Assembly (NCBI RefSeq): GCF_001507435.1
Contig: NZ_LMWH01000070.1
Location: 62,001 to 126,000, forward strand
Direction of reading: 5' to 3'
DNA: 64,000 nucleotides
Origin: Streptomyces sp. NRRL F-5122
GTDB taxonomy: Bacteria > Actinomycetota > Actinomycetes > Streptomycetales > Streptomycetaceae
Shown here: positions 26,356 to 35,600 of the stretch, in pieces
How the letters are laid out: each line of letters opens with the position of its first letter
How positions within the stretch are numbered: position 1 is the first letter of the stretch
Notes under the pieces: generated by a model
Seen by the model: only the letters and a program-made list of their open reading frames with translations
Database searches by the model: none
What the model was told of the DNA's origin: nothing
Position numbers and translations under genes: made by a program

Positions 26356-26715
26356 ATCCCCGAAGGTAGTGACACAGCCCATGCGGGTCGTCAGACCGCA
26401 GAGCCGTCTTGACATCAGACTCCAGTCGTACGGGTCCTTAGGGGTCCCCCTCAGGTCGAACCCGCCGGCGGCCCCGCACCGGCGGAAGTGCCGCTATTGA
26501 CGAAATCTCTAACAACTGCGAGATTCGCCGATGTCACGTTACGGGCACGTAGCGCAATCGGTGGGCGCCCGGAGCGTGGCGCGGGAACGGCAGTGGCGCG
26601 TGAACTCCCGGCGGGGTTCGAGGCGGAACCGCGGCGTGCGCGGAGGCGGCCGCGGCACACCATTCGATCGTGGCGGACCGCGGACCACCGACTGCGGGCG
26701 CCGGACGGAGGACGG
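26356..26715. other. 360-base divergent gap between ABC operon and hydrolase-SDR gene
   Basis: It holds two divergent promoters. I can see an inverted repeat AATCTC-N10-GAGATT (26504-26509, 26520-26525) just after a TTGACG (26498-26503) that could be a -35 box for the rightward gene. Otherwise nothing is recognisable; the in-frame ORF extension of the hydrolase gene into this gap is Arg-rich and unlikely to be translated. Confidence 0.45.
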
Positions 26716-28470
26716 GTGACTCTCACAGGGGCGCGCGAGCGCCGGGTGCGGACAGGTGGAATCGAGCTGTGCGTCGCCGAGCTGGGAGACCCCGCGCGGC
26801 CCACGGTGGTGCTCGTGCACGGCTATCCCGACAGCAAGGAAGTGTGGTCGGAGGTGGCCGACCGTCTCGCCGGCCGGTTCCATGTGGTGCTGTACGACGT
26901 CCGCGGGCACGGCCGGTCGACCGCGCCGACGCCGCTGCGCGGCGGATTCACACTGGAGAAGCTGACGGACGACTTCCTCGCCGTCCTGGACGCGGTCAGC
27001 CCCGGCCGGCCGGTGCACCTGGTGGGACACGACTGGGGATCGGTGCAGTCCTGGGAGTTCGTCACCGTCGAGCGCACCGAGGGCCGGATCGCGTCCTTCA
27101 CCTCGATGTCCGGACCGTCCCTGGATCACTTCGGGCACTGGATCAAGCAGCGCGTACAGCGTCCGACCCCCCGCCGGGTGGGCCAACTGCTCGGCCAGGG
27201 TGCGAAGTCCTGGTACGTGTACCTGTTGCACACGCCCGCCCTGCCGGAGCTCGCCTGGCGAGGCCCGCTGGGCAGCCGGTGGCCCAAGATCCTGCGACGG
27301 ATCGAGAAGGTGCCCGGCGGTGACTATCCGACCCAGTCCCTGCCCACGGACGCAGCTCACGGCGCCTGGCTGTACCGCGACAATGTGCGGTCCCGGCTGA
27401 GCCGTCCACGCACCGACGCCCATGCACATGCTCCCGTCCAGCTGATCACGCCGCTCGGGGACGCGTTCCTCTCCGAGCGGCTCTACGACGAACTGGAGCG
27501 GTGGGTACCGCGGTTGACCCGTCACACGCTCCCCGCCAAACACTGGATCCCGCGCACCCGGCCGGACCAGGTGGCCACCTGGATCTCGGAGTTCGTGACC
27601 GCTGTCGAGAGCGGAGATCCGGCACCGGCGACGAACGGCCGGTACGCGCAGCGGTTCGCGGGACAGCTCGTGCTGGTGACCGGCGCCGGCAGCGGCATCG
27701 GGCGGACCACGGCGCTCGCCTTCGCCGAGGCAGGAGCGCGTGTGGTGGTCGTCGACCGGGACGCGGAGGGGGCCGCCCGCACCGCGGAGCAGGCCCGGTC
27801 CGGCGGCGCCCGGTCGGCATGGGCCGAGACGGTCGACGTCTCCGACGAGCAGGCCATGGAGAAGCTCGCCGAAAAGGTCGCCGCCGAGTACGGCGTTGTG
27901 GACGTATTGGTGAACAACGCCGGTATCGGCCTGTCCGGTTCGTTCTTCGACACGACCACCGACGACTGGCGCAGGGTCCTCGACGTCAACTTGTGGGGGG
28001 TGATTCACGGTTGTCGTCTCTTCGGCAGGCGGATGGCCGAGCGGGGACAGGGCGGCCACATCGTCAACGTCGCCTCGGCGGCGGCGTATCAGCCCTCCAA
28101 GGCACTGCCCGCCTACAGCACCTCCAAGGCCGCGGTCCTGATGCTCAGCGAGTGCCTGCGCGCGGAGTTGGCCGGACGGGACATCGGAGTGTCGGCCGTC
28201 TGCCCCGGCTTCGTCCACACGAACATCACGTCGACCGCGCGGTTCACGGGCGTGGACGCGGCGGAGGAGAAGCGGCGGCAGGAGAGGACGGCGCGCTTGT
28301 ACGGACTGCGCGGATACCCGCCGGAGAAGGTCGCCGACGCGATCCTGCGGGCCGTCGTACGCAACCAGGCGGTCGTACCGGTCACCCCCGAGGCGCGAGG
28401 TGCGCGCCTGATGTCCCGCTTGGCTCCGAAGGCACTGCGGGCGATCGCCCGACTCGATCCACCTCTGTGA
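26716..28470 (+). CDS. Fusion of alpha/beta-hydrolase (epoxide hydrolase-like) and short-chain dehydrogenase (EphD-like)
   Basis: A 584-residue two-domain enzyme. Residues 1-300 form an alpha/beta-hydrolase: HGYPDS (35-40) for the oxyanion site, Asp106 in GHDWGS as nucleophile (Asp, as in epoxide hydrolases and dehalogenases, not Ser) and His276 (AKHWIP) as a candidate general base. Residues 315-584 form a classical SDR: TGAGSGIG (322-329), NNAG (400-403), Ser454, Tyr467 and Lys471. This resembles mycobacterial EphD, linked to lipid modification. GTG 26716 follows GGAGGA. The gene is monocistronic; substrates are unknown. Confidence 0.87.
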   Translation: MTLTGARERRVRTGGIELCVAELGDPARPTVVLVHGYPDSKEVWSEVADRLAGRFHVVLYDVRGHGRSTAPTPLRGGFTLEKLTDDFLAVLDAVSPGRPVHLVGHDWGSVQSWEFVTVERTEGRIASFTSMSGPSLDHFGHWIKQRVQRPTPRRVGQLLGQGAKSWYVYLLHTPALPELAWRGPLGSRWPKILRRIEKVPGGDYPTQSLPTDAAHGAWLYRDNVRSRLSRPRTDAHAHAPVQLITPLGDAFLSERLYDELERWVPRLTRHTLPAKHWIPRTRPDQVATWISEFVTAVESGDPAPATNGRYAQRFAGQLVLVTGAGSGIGRTTALAFAEAGARVVVVDRDAEGAARTAEQARSGGARSAWAETVDVSDEQAMEKLAEKVAAEYGVVDVLVNNAGIGLSGSFFDTTTDDWRRVLDVNLWGVIHGCRLFGRRMAERGQGGHIVNVASAAAYQPSKALPAYSTSKAAVLMLSECLRAELAGRDIGVSAVCPGFVHTNITSTARFTGVDAAEEKRRQERTARLYGLRGYPPEKVADAILRAVVRNQAVVPVTPEARGARLMSRLAPKALRAIARLDPPL

Positions 28471-28995
28471 CGCCCGAGTTGGGGATCGGCCACGGCGGCC
28501 CACGTCATCTCGCGTGGCCTCATGGGGATGTTCGGGCGTTCAGGGGCCACCGCGCCTTCCCCTGGTTGTAGTTCGCTCCGCGTCGGCGTCCGTCGACGTG
28601 CGCCATGTCCCATCCCGTGCGACGGGCGTCGAGGCACAACCACCGTGCTTCAACTGGTGCCTGTACGAAGGGCGTTCAGGTTGAGCCGAGCCGACAGGAG
28701 TCAGTCGGTCGTCGATCGAGAGAACGGATAATTCATCCTTTTCTGCCGCAGGTTCCTACAGGCGCCTCACCGTTCGTGCCATGGCGCGCGCACAACTCGG
28801 TTATCGGGATGCCCGTTTGACTCTGTTCGACGCAGAAGACCGTCGAGCAACATCAGTTGATAAACCCGCCTGTTTCGCCTACAAGTTGTCCACAGAACTG
28901 CCAAGTAGCCTGTGGATAACCGCACTTGGCTGTGGACCAAACATCGACGACGAAATCGGATGCGTGATCCACGTCTCGTCCCTCACGCTGTAGAC
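28471..28995. other. 525-base intergenic region before the phosphotransferase gene
   Basis: No convincing gene. Its middle part (about 28720-28960) is clearly less GC-rich than the genes around it. The right end holds three DnaA-box sequences (listed separately). No tRNA or hairpin terminator of note was found after the hydrolase-SDR stop. Confidence 0.5.
28886..28939. promoter_or_regulatory. Three DnaA boxes upstream of the RNA 2'-phosphotransferase gene
   Basis: Within 54 bases: TTGTCCACA (28886-28894, perfect consensus, forward), TGTGGATAA (28911-28919, reverse of TTATCCACA) and TGTGGACCA (28931-28939, reverse of TGGTCCACA). Centre spacings are 25 and 20 bases. The last box ends 56 bases before the gene start, so DnaA bound here could touch the promoter. 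Confidence 0.72.
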
Positions 28996-29556
28996 ATGAA
29001 GGACGAGAACGACGACAGACGCACCGTGAAGGTGTCGAAGTACCTCTCGAAGCATCTGCGGCACCAGCCGGAGCGGATCGGGCTCACACTCGACGAGGCC
29101 GGCTGGGTGGAGATCGACACGCTGCTCGCCGCAGCCGCCGCGCACGGCTTCCGGATCACGCGCGACGAACTGGACCACGTGGTCGCCGGCAATGACAAGA
29201 AGCGTTTCGCCGTCGAGGGCGGCCGCATCCGCGCCAGCCAGGGACACAGCGTCGACGTCGACCTGGGGCTGCCACCGGCCACCCCGCCCGCCTACCTCTA
29301 CCACGGAACCGTCGCACGCCATCTGGACGCGATCCGGGCCGAGGGCCTGCGGCCCATGAACCGCCACGACGTCCACCTCTCGCCGGACCGTGAGACCGCC
29401 ACCCGCGTCGGCGCCCGCCGCGGCCGGCCGGTCGTCCTCGGCGTGGACGCCGCAGCCATGCACCGCGACGGCCATGTCTTCCATGTCAGCGCCAACGGTG
29501 TGTGGCTGACCCGGTCCGTGCCGCCGCGCTATCTGCGTTTCCCCGGCCCGCACTGA
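28996..29556 (+). CDS. kptA: RNA 2'-phosphotransferase (KptA/Tpt1 family)
   Basis: A 186-residue member of the family that removes an internal RNA 2'-phosphate using NAD+, giving ADP-ribose 1'',2''-cyclic phosphate. The N-terminal lobe has SKYLSKHLRHQPERIGL, with Arg22-His23 matching the first catalytic Arg-His, and RIRASQGHS (Arg79) as the next. The NAD lobe has YLYHGT and MNRHDVHLS. The full set fits the Arg-His-Arg-Arg core of Tpt1. Bacteria lack the intron-splicing pathway that makes this enzyme essential in yeast, so its natural substrate here is open. ATG 28996 agrees with family length. Confidence 0.93.
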   Translation: MKDENDDRRTVKVSKYLSKHLRHQPERIGLTLDEAGWVEIDTLLAAAAAHGFRITRDELDHVVAGNDKKRFAVEGGRIRASQGHSVDVDLGLPPATPPAYLYHGTVARHLDAIRAEGLRPMNRHDVHLSPDRETATRVGARRGRPVVLGVDAAAMHRDGHVFHVSANGVWLTRSVPPRYLRFPGPH

Positions 29557-29634
29557 CTCGCCGCCGCCACCGTGCGGCGCCCGCTGTTCAGACCTGTGAT
29601 CCGGCCACCACCTGCGCCCCCGTAGGCTCGATGC

Positions 29635-30537
29635 ATGAGTCTGCGTCTGAGCACCGTGATCCTGCCGTACCTCCGCTGGCACGAGGGCGGGCGTGCCGCC
29701 TGGCAGCGTGCGGAGCAGCTCGGTTTCCACACCGCGTTCACCTACGACCACCTCTCGTGGCGGTCCTTCCGCGACGGCCCGTGGTTCGGCGCGATCCCCA
29801 CCCTGACGGCCGCGGCCTCGGTGACGCAGGGTATGCGCCTGGGCACGCTTGTGACCTCGCCGAACTTCCGGCACCCGGTCACCCTCGCCAAGGAACTGAT
29901 CTCCCTCGACGACATCTCCGGTGGCCGGATCACGCTCGGCATCGGTGCGGGCGGTACCGGCTTCGACGCCACCGCACTCGGCCAGGAACCCTGGACCCCG
30001 CGTGAGCGGGCCGACCGGTTCGGGGAGTTCCTCCCGCTGCTCGACCGTCTACTCACCGAGGACTCCGTCTCGTACGAGGGCCGGAACTACTCGGCGGACG
30101 AGGCACGCAACATCCCCGGCTGCGTCCAGCGGCCCCGGCTGCCGTTCGCGGTCGCCGCGACGGGACCCCGCGGTCTGCTGCTCGCCGCGCGACACGGTCA
30201 GGCCTGGGTGACCACCGGCGACCCGAACCTGTACGAGACCGGCACCCCCGAGCAGTCGGTCCAGGCGCTGCGCACGCAGACCGAGAGGCTGGCCGAGGCG
30301 TGTGCCACGATCGGCCGCGACGCCACGGAGCTCGACAAGGTCCTGCTCACCGGCTTTACCCCCGACCGAGGCCGTCCGCTGGAGTCCCTCGACGCGTTTG
30401 TCGACTTCGCCGGCAGGCACCAGGAGCTGGGCTTCACCGACCTCGTGGTCCACTGGCCCATCCCCGACTCCGACTTCGCGGCGGACGAGAAGGTCTTCGA
30501 ACGGATCGCCCTGGAGGCACCCGCGCAGCTGGGCTGA
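29635..30537 (+). CDS. LLM-class flavin-dependent oxidoreductase
   Basis: A 300-residue luciferase-like monooxygenase or F420/FMN oxidoreductase with a TIM-barrel fold. Typical features are FHTAFTYDHLSWR, TLVTSPNFRHPVTLAKELISLDDISGGR and LGIGAGGTGFDATALG. The LTLGIGAG-type strand binds the flavin phosphate. Start ATG 29635. It lies 78 bases after kptA and 90 bases before the HAD gene; I see no strong terminator between them, so weak read-through is possible. The substrate is not inferable. Confidence 0.9.
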   Translation: MSLRLSTVILPYLRWHEGGRAAWQRAEQLGFHTAFTYDHLSWRSFRDGPWFGAIPTLTAAASVTQGMRLGTLVTSPNFRHPVTLAKELISLDDISGGRITLGIGAGGTGFDATALGQEPWTPRERADRFGEFLPLLDRLLTEDSVSYEGRNYSADEARNIPGCVQRPRLPFAVAATGPRGLLLAARHGQAWVTTGDPNLYETGTPEQSVQALRTQTERLAEACATIGRDATELDKVLLTGFTPDRGRPLESLDAFVDFAGRHQELGFTDLVVHWPIPDSDFAADEKVFERIALEAPAQLG

Positions 30538-30627
30538 CCGTGACGGAGGGTGACACCGGGGAGTGGTATCACTCACCTGTGCGGACTTTCGCACGATCGT
30601 GCGGGCATATGCGCGAGAATGAGGCCC

Positions 30628-31497
30628 GTGACCTCAGCGACCCGACAGCCCGAGACCCCTGCCTCCATCGTTCCGCCCCGTCTGATCGCGACAGATCTCG
30701 ACGGCACCTTGCTGCGCGACGACAAGTCGGTCTCCGAGCGCACGGTCGCCGCACTGGCCGCCGCCGAGGAGGCCGGTATCGAGGTGTTCTTCGTCACGGG
30801 CCGCCCGGCCCGCTGGATGGACGTCGTCAGCGACCATGTGCACGGACATGGCCTGGCGATCTGCGGCAACGGCGCCGCCGTGGTCGATCTGCACGGCGGC
30901 CCGGGCACCCACCGCTTCGTCAAGGTCCGGGAACTGCCCCGGGACAACGCGGTGGACGCCGTACGCCTGCTGCGGGACGCCGCACCCGGCACGGTCTATG
31001 CCATCGAGCAGACGTACGGCTTCTACCAGGAACCGGACTACCCCAAGCTGCACATGGAGAGCCCGGATCTGCGCGCGCCCGCCGAGGAGCTGCTCGCACG
31101 GGACGCCCCGGGCACCCGGCAGCCGGTGCTCAAGATCCTCGCCTACCACCCGGACCTGGACCCGGACGCCTTCCTCACCCTCGCCCGCCTCGCCGTCGGC
31201 AACCGGGCGTCCATCACCCGGTCCAGCCCCAGCGCACTGCTGGAGATCAGCGGTCCCGGCGTCTCCAAGGCGAGCACGCTGGCGCTGTGCTGCGCCGAAC
31301 GCGGCATCTCGCACGAGGAGGTCGTCGCCTTCGGTGACATGCCGAACGACGTGGAGATGCTGTCCTGGGCGGGGCAGTCGTACGCCATGGGCAATGCGCA
31401 CCCGGACGTGATCGCGGCGGCGTCGGGGCGGACCGTGGCCAACAACGAGGACGGGGTGGCCGTCGTGATCGAACGGATCCTCGTGGAACGGCTGTAG
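30628..31497 (+). CDS. HAD superfamily (Cof-type) phosphatase
   Basis: A 289-residue HAD-IIB hydrolase with motif [13 protein letters not shown], motif II FFVTGRPARWMD, motif III Lys in GVSKASTL and motif IV FGDMPNDVEM. It is related to the protein at 21141-21959 but has a longer cap. GTG 30628 is preceded by TGAGG; ATG 30619 three codons upstream is the alternative. It is convergent with the M23 gene with only 16 bases between the two stops. Substrate unknown. Confidence 0.9.
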   Translation: MTSATRQPETPASIVPPRLIATDLDGTLLRDDKSVSERTVAALAAAEEAGIEVFFVTGRPARWMDVVSDHVHGHGLAICGNGAAVVDLHGGPGTHRFVKVRELPRDNAVDAVRLLRDAAPGTVYAIEQTYGFYQEPDYPKLHMESPDLRAPAEELLARDAPGTRQPVLKILAYHPDLDPDAFLTLARLAVGNRASITRSSPSALLEISGPGVSKASTLALCCAERGISHEEVVAFGDMPNDVEMLSWAGQSYAMGNAHPDVIAAASGRTVANNEDGVAVVIERILVERL

Positions 31498-31513
31498 TCG
31501 CCGGCGAGGCACA

Positions 31514-32563
31514 TCACACCTTCACCCCCCGGGCCGCCAGCCAGGGCACCGGGTTGACGCCCGACCCGAACTCGGGTGTGGACCGGACCTCGAAGTGCAG
31601 ATGGGGACCGGTCGAGTTGCCCGTCGTTCCCGACTGGGCGATCCACTGCCCGGCCTTCACCCGGTCACCCTGGCCGACGGTGACGGCGGCGAGATGGGCG
31701 TACTGCGTGCAGAAGCCGCCCGCATGCTTGATCACGACCTCCATGCCGAACGCGCCCCCGCACGTCACGCGCACCACCTGCCCGGCCCCCACGGCCCGCA
31801 CCGGCGACCCGATGGGCACCGCGAAGTCCTGGCCGGTGTGCCCGCGCGCCCAGTGGCTGCCTCCGCTGCCGAAGCCCGCGGACAGCCGGTACCCCTCCAC
31901 CGGTGTCACCCATGGGTGCCCGAATCTCCGCCGCGGCTGCTGGAGATGGACGGCGCCCCGGCAGGTCCTCGTGGCCGCGGCGGCGTCGGCCTGGCGCTGC
32001 AACACCGCGCGCGCCACGTCCAGCTTCGTCTGAAGGGTCCGGTTCCGGGTGGCCAGGACCCCGTACTGCTTCTGGAGCGCCCGCCATCGTGCCGAGGCGC
32101 GTGTCCGTTCTCTGGTGAGGCGGGTCTCCGCCTGACGGCTTCTGGCCACCGCGTATGCGACCGCGAGGTCCACACGGGCGAGCACGTCATGAGTCTGCAT
32201 CAGTTCGCGGGTGCTGTCCGGGAGCAGCGAGGTGTAGGACACCCCTCCGCTCTGGCGGTACTGCGCGCGGGCTATTCGTCCGAGGTCCTTGTGCAGGGCC
32301 GTCATCACCGTGCGCGCACGGACGAGGAGCTTCTCGTCCCTACTGGCTATGGAACGCTGCGTCTCGGACTCGCGGCGCACCTTCTCGTACTGCCGCGCCA
32401 CCACGGCGGCGTCGTCGTTGAGCCGCGCCACCAGGACGCTGGCGCCGGCGGCCGCGTCGAGACCCGACGCCCCGTCGGCGGCCGCGGCGGGCCGTCCCGG
32501 GAACACCGCGACGGTGCCCAGCAGCAGGGAAACAACCAGGGGACAACAGTGAGATGATCGCAT
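31514..32563 (-). CDS. Exported M23 (lysostaphin-type) metallopeptidase with coiled-coil region
   Basis: A 349-residue cell-wall hydrolase. A signal peptide (about 1-29, ending AAA) is followed by a long predicted coiled coil (about 45-195), as in EnvC and related hydrolases. The peptidase domain begins near 225: HTGQDFAVP provides a zinc His and Asp, and HLHFE near the C-terminus provides the last zinc His and the catalytic His. It should cleave peptidoglycan cross-bridges, perhaps at division or sporulation septa. Start ATG 32563. It lies 132 bases from cydCD on the same strand and is probably separate from the cyd operon. Confidence 0.88.
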   Translation of the reverse strand: MRSSHCCPLVVSLLLGTVAVFPGRPAAAADGASGLDAAAGASVLVARLNDDAAVVARQYEKVRRESETQRSIASRDEKLLVRARTVMTALHKDLGRIARAQYRQSGGVSYTSLLPDSTRELMQTHDVLARVDLAVAYAVARSRQAETRLTRERTRASARWRALQKQYGVLATRNRTLQTKLDVARAVLQRQADAAAATRTCRGAVHLQQPRRRFGHPWVTPVEGYRLSAGFGSGGSHWARGHTGQDFAVPIGSPVRAVGAGQVVRVTCGGAFGMEVVIKHAGGFCTQYAHLAAVTVGQGDRVKAGQWIAQSGTTGNSTGPHLHFEVRSTPEFGSGVNPVPWLAARGVKV

Positions 32564-32695
32564 GTCAATGATCGTGACCCGTGTCGCGGCCGCGGTCCTG
32601 TCGACGTCCTACGCACGGGGGACGGGACGACCACATATGGCCCAGTGGCTTCCCTCGTGGGAGGGTCGGCCACTGCTCCGTCCGCCACATGCCGC

Positions 32696-35600
32696 CTACT
32701 GGACTTCGGCGAGTTCCCGAACCGCCGGCACGGCCCGCACCGCCCGGTCGCCCAAGAGGTCGCCGCGGGCCTCCCGTTCCAGCATCTCCCGCAACGGTCC
32801 GTCCGTCGCGACGAGTTCGGCGTAGGGGCCGCGCTGGACCACATGGCCCTCCGCGAGCACGATCACCTCGTCGACCGCCTCGAGACCGGCCAGCCGATGA
32901 GTGATCAGCAGCGTCGTACGGCCCTCCGTGGCGGCCAGTAGATCCGCCGTGAGCGCGTCCGCCGTCGGCAGGTCGAGGTGTTCCGCGGGCTCGTCCAGGA
33001 CCAGGACGGGGAAGTCGGCGAGCAGCGCCCGGGCCAGGGCGAGCCGCTGCCGCTGACCGCCGGAAAGGCGGGCGCCGTGCTCGCCGACCAAAGTGCCGAG
33101 GCCGTCGGGGAGTCCGTCCGCCCAGTCGAGCAGACGGGCCCGCGCGAGCGCGTCGCGCAGCTCCGCCTCATCCGCGTTCCTCCGCGCGAGCAGCAGGTTC
33201 TCCCGCACGGAACTGTCGAAGAGATGCGCGTCCTGCGCGCACAGCCCGACCATGCGTCGCACATCGTCCCCCTCGAGGGCGTACGCATCGGTGCCACCCA
33301 GCGTGTAGGAGCCGCCGTCCGCATCGAGGAACCGCAGCAGAACCTGCGCGAGTGTCGTCTTTCCCGCGCCCGACGGGCCCACCACGGCGATCCTGCGGCC
33401 CTGTTCCAGGGTGAGGTCGAATCCGCCGAGGGCGTCCCGGCCCTGTCCGTCGTGACGGGCGGTCAGCCCCGCCAGGACGAGCGGGAAGGCTGACGGGGGC
33501 GCCTGCCGCGGCAGGTCCGGTTCATGCACCGGCTCCTGGGCGTCCAGCACCTCGTACACGCGCTCCGCGCTCCTGCGCACCCGCTGCCGGTACTGCACGG
33601 CGAGCGGCAACCCCGTCACCGCCTCGAACGCGGCCAGCGGGGTCAGCACCACGACGGCCATCGCCACCCCGCCGAGCCGGCCGTCGGCCACGGCGCGGGC
33701 GCCGACGAGGGCGGCGGCCGCAACGGTCAGCCCGCTGACGAGCGCGGTGAGCCCGTCACCGAGCGCGGTGGCGGTGGCGGCGCGGGAGGCGATGCGGGTG
33801 AGGACTCCGTCCGCCCGCCGTGTCCCGGCCGTCCGCTCGGGCAGCGCACCCGCGACCGTCAATTCGGCGGTCCCGGTGAGCAGGTCCGTCACCCAGGTCG
33901 CCAACTCGCCACGGGCGGGTGCCAGTCTCCGTTCCGCACGGTGTGCCACGGCGCCAGTCAGCAGGGGTACGCCGACACCGGCCGCCAGCAGCCCGACCGC
34001 CAGGGCGGCACCGGCCTCGGGCAGCAGCCAGGCGGTGAAGCCGACGGAGCCGGCCGACACGACGAGTGCTGCGCCCACGGGCAGCAGCCAGCGCAGCCAG
34101 TAGTCCGACAGCGTGTCCACATCGGCGACGAGGCGCGTCAGCAGATCGCCGCGGCGGGTCGTCCGCAGTCCGGCCGGGGCGAGTCGTTCCAGTCGGCGGT
34201 AGACGGCCACCCGGGTGTCGGCCAGCATCCGCAGCACCGCGTCGTGCGACACAAGCCGCTCCGCGTACCGGAACACCGCTCGTCCGATGCCGAACGCCCG
34301 GGTCGCCGTCACGGCGACCATCAGATAGAGCACGGGGGGCTGCTGGGAGGCTCGCGAAATGAGCCAGCCCGACGTGGCCATCAGCCCGACGGCGCTCGCC
34401 GGTGCGAGGCTGCCGAACAGCAGCGCAAGGGTGAGCCGTCCGCGCCGGGGGCCGGCCATGGCCTGGACACGGGCGAACAGGCCGGCGCGCCGCAACGGGG
34501 CGGTGACGGGCGCCCGCTCGTCGTGTGCCGCTACTCCCGGCGGTGTCCCCTGGCGGGGTGACGGTACGGCTCCGGCGCGCGTGGGACCGCTCGTGCGGGC
34601 GTGCTCCTGTGCATCGAGCCGCACCAACCGGTCCGCCAACGCGAGCAGCGCCGGCCGGTGCACGACGAGCAGCACCGTACGGCCGACTGCCAGCCTGCGT
34701 ACCGCCTCCACGATGTCCGCCTCGGTCGCTCCGTCCAGCGACGCCGTCGGCTCGTCGAGCAGCAGCACCGGCCGGTCGGCGAGGAACGCCCGCGCCAGTG
34801 CGAGCCGTTGCCGCTGCCCCGCGGACAGTCCGGCACCGTCCTCGCCCAGCACCGTGTCGGCACCGGCGGGCAGGGCGTCGACGAACTCCAGCGCCCCGGC
34901 ATCGGCCAGCGCACTCCGTACCGCGGCGTCGTCCGCGTCCGGCCGGGCCAGCCGTACGTTCTCGGTGACGGTGCCCGCGTACAGATGCGGTCGCTGCGGC
35001 ACCCATGCGATCCGCGAGCGCCACTCGTCGAGGTCGGCGGTGGCGAGGTCGGCTCCTCCGACGCATACCCGCCCCTGGCCGGGCTCGACGAATCCGAGCA
35101 GTACGTTCAGCAGCGTGGTCTTGCCGGCGCCGCTCGGTCCGACAAGGGCGACCGTCTCACCTGCCCCGACCGACAAGGACACCGCCGACACGGCATCGGA
35201 GGACCGTCCGGGGTACCGCACGCTCACGCCCTCGAAGGTGATCTCCCCCTCCGGAAGCCTCCGGGTCCCGCGGGCGGGCACGGGGGTCTCCAGCACCGCG
35301 AAGATCTCCTCCGCCGCGGACAGGCCCTCCGCCGCCGCGTGGTACTGCGCGCCCACCTGTCGCAGCGGCAGATACGCCTCCGGCGCGAGGACGAGGATGA
35401 CGAGCCCGATGTACAGATCCATGTCGCCGTGAACGAGCCGCATGCCGATGGTCACCGCGACGAGCGCGACCGAGATCGTGGCGAGCAGTTCCAGCGCGAA
35501 GGACGACAGGAACGCGATCCGCAGTGTCCGCATCGTCGCCTGCCGGTACTCACCGGTGATCCGCTTGATGGACTCCGCCTGCGCCTTGGCCCTGCCGAAC

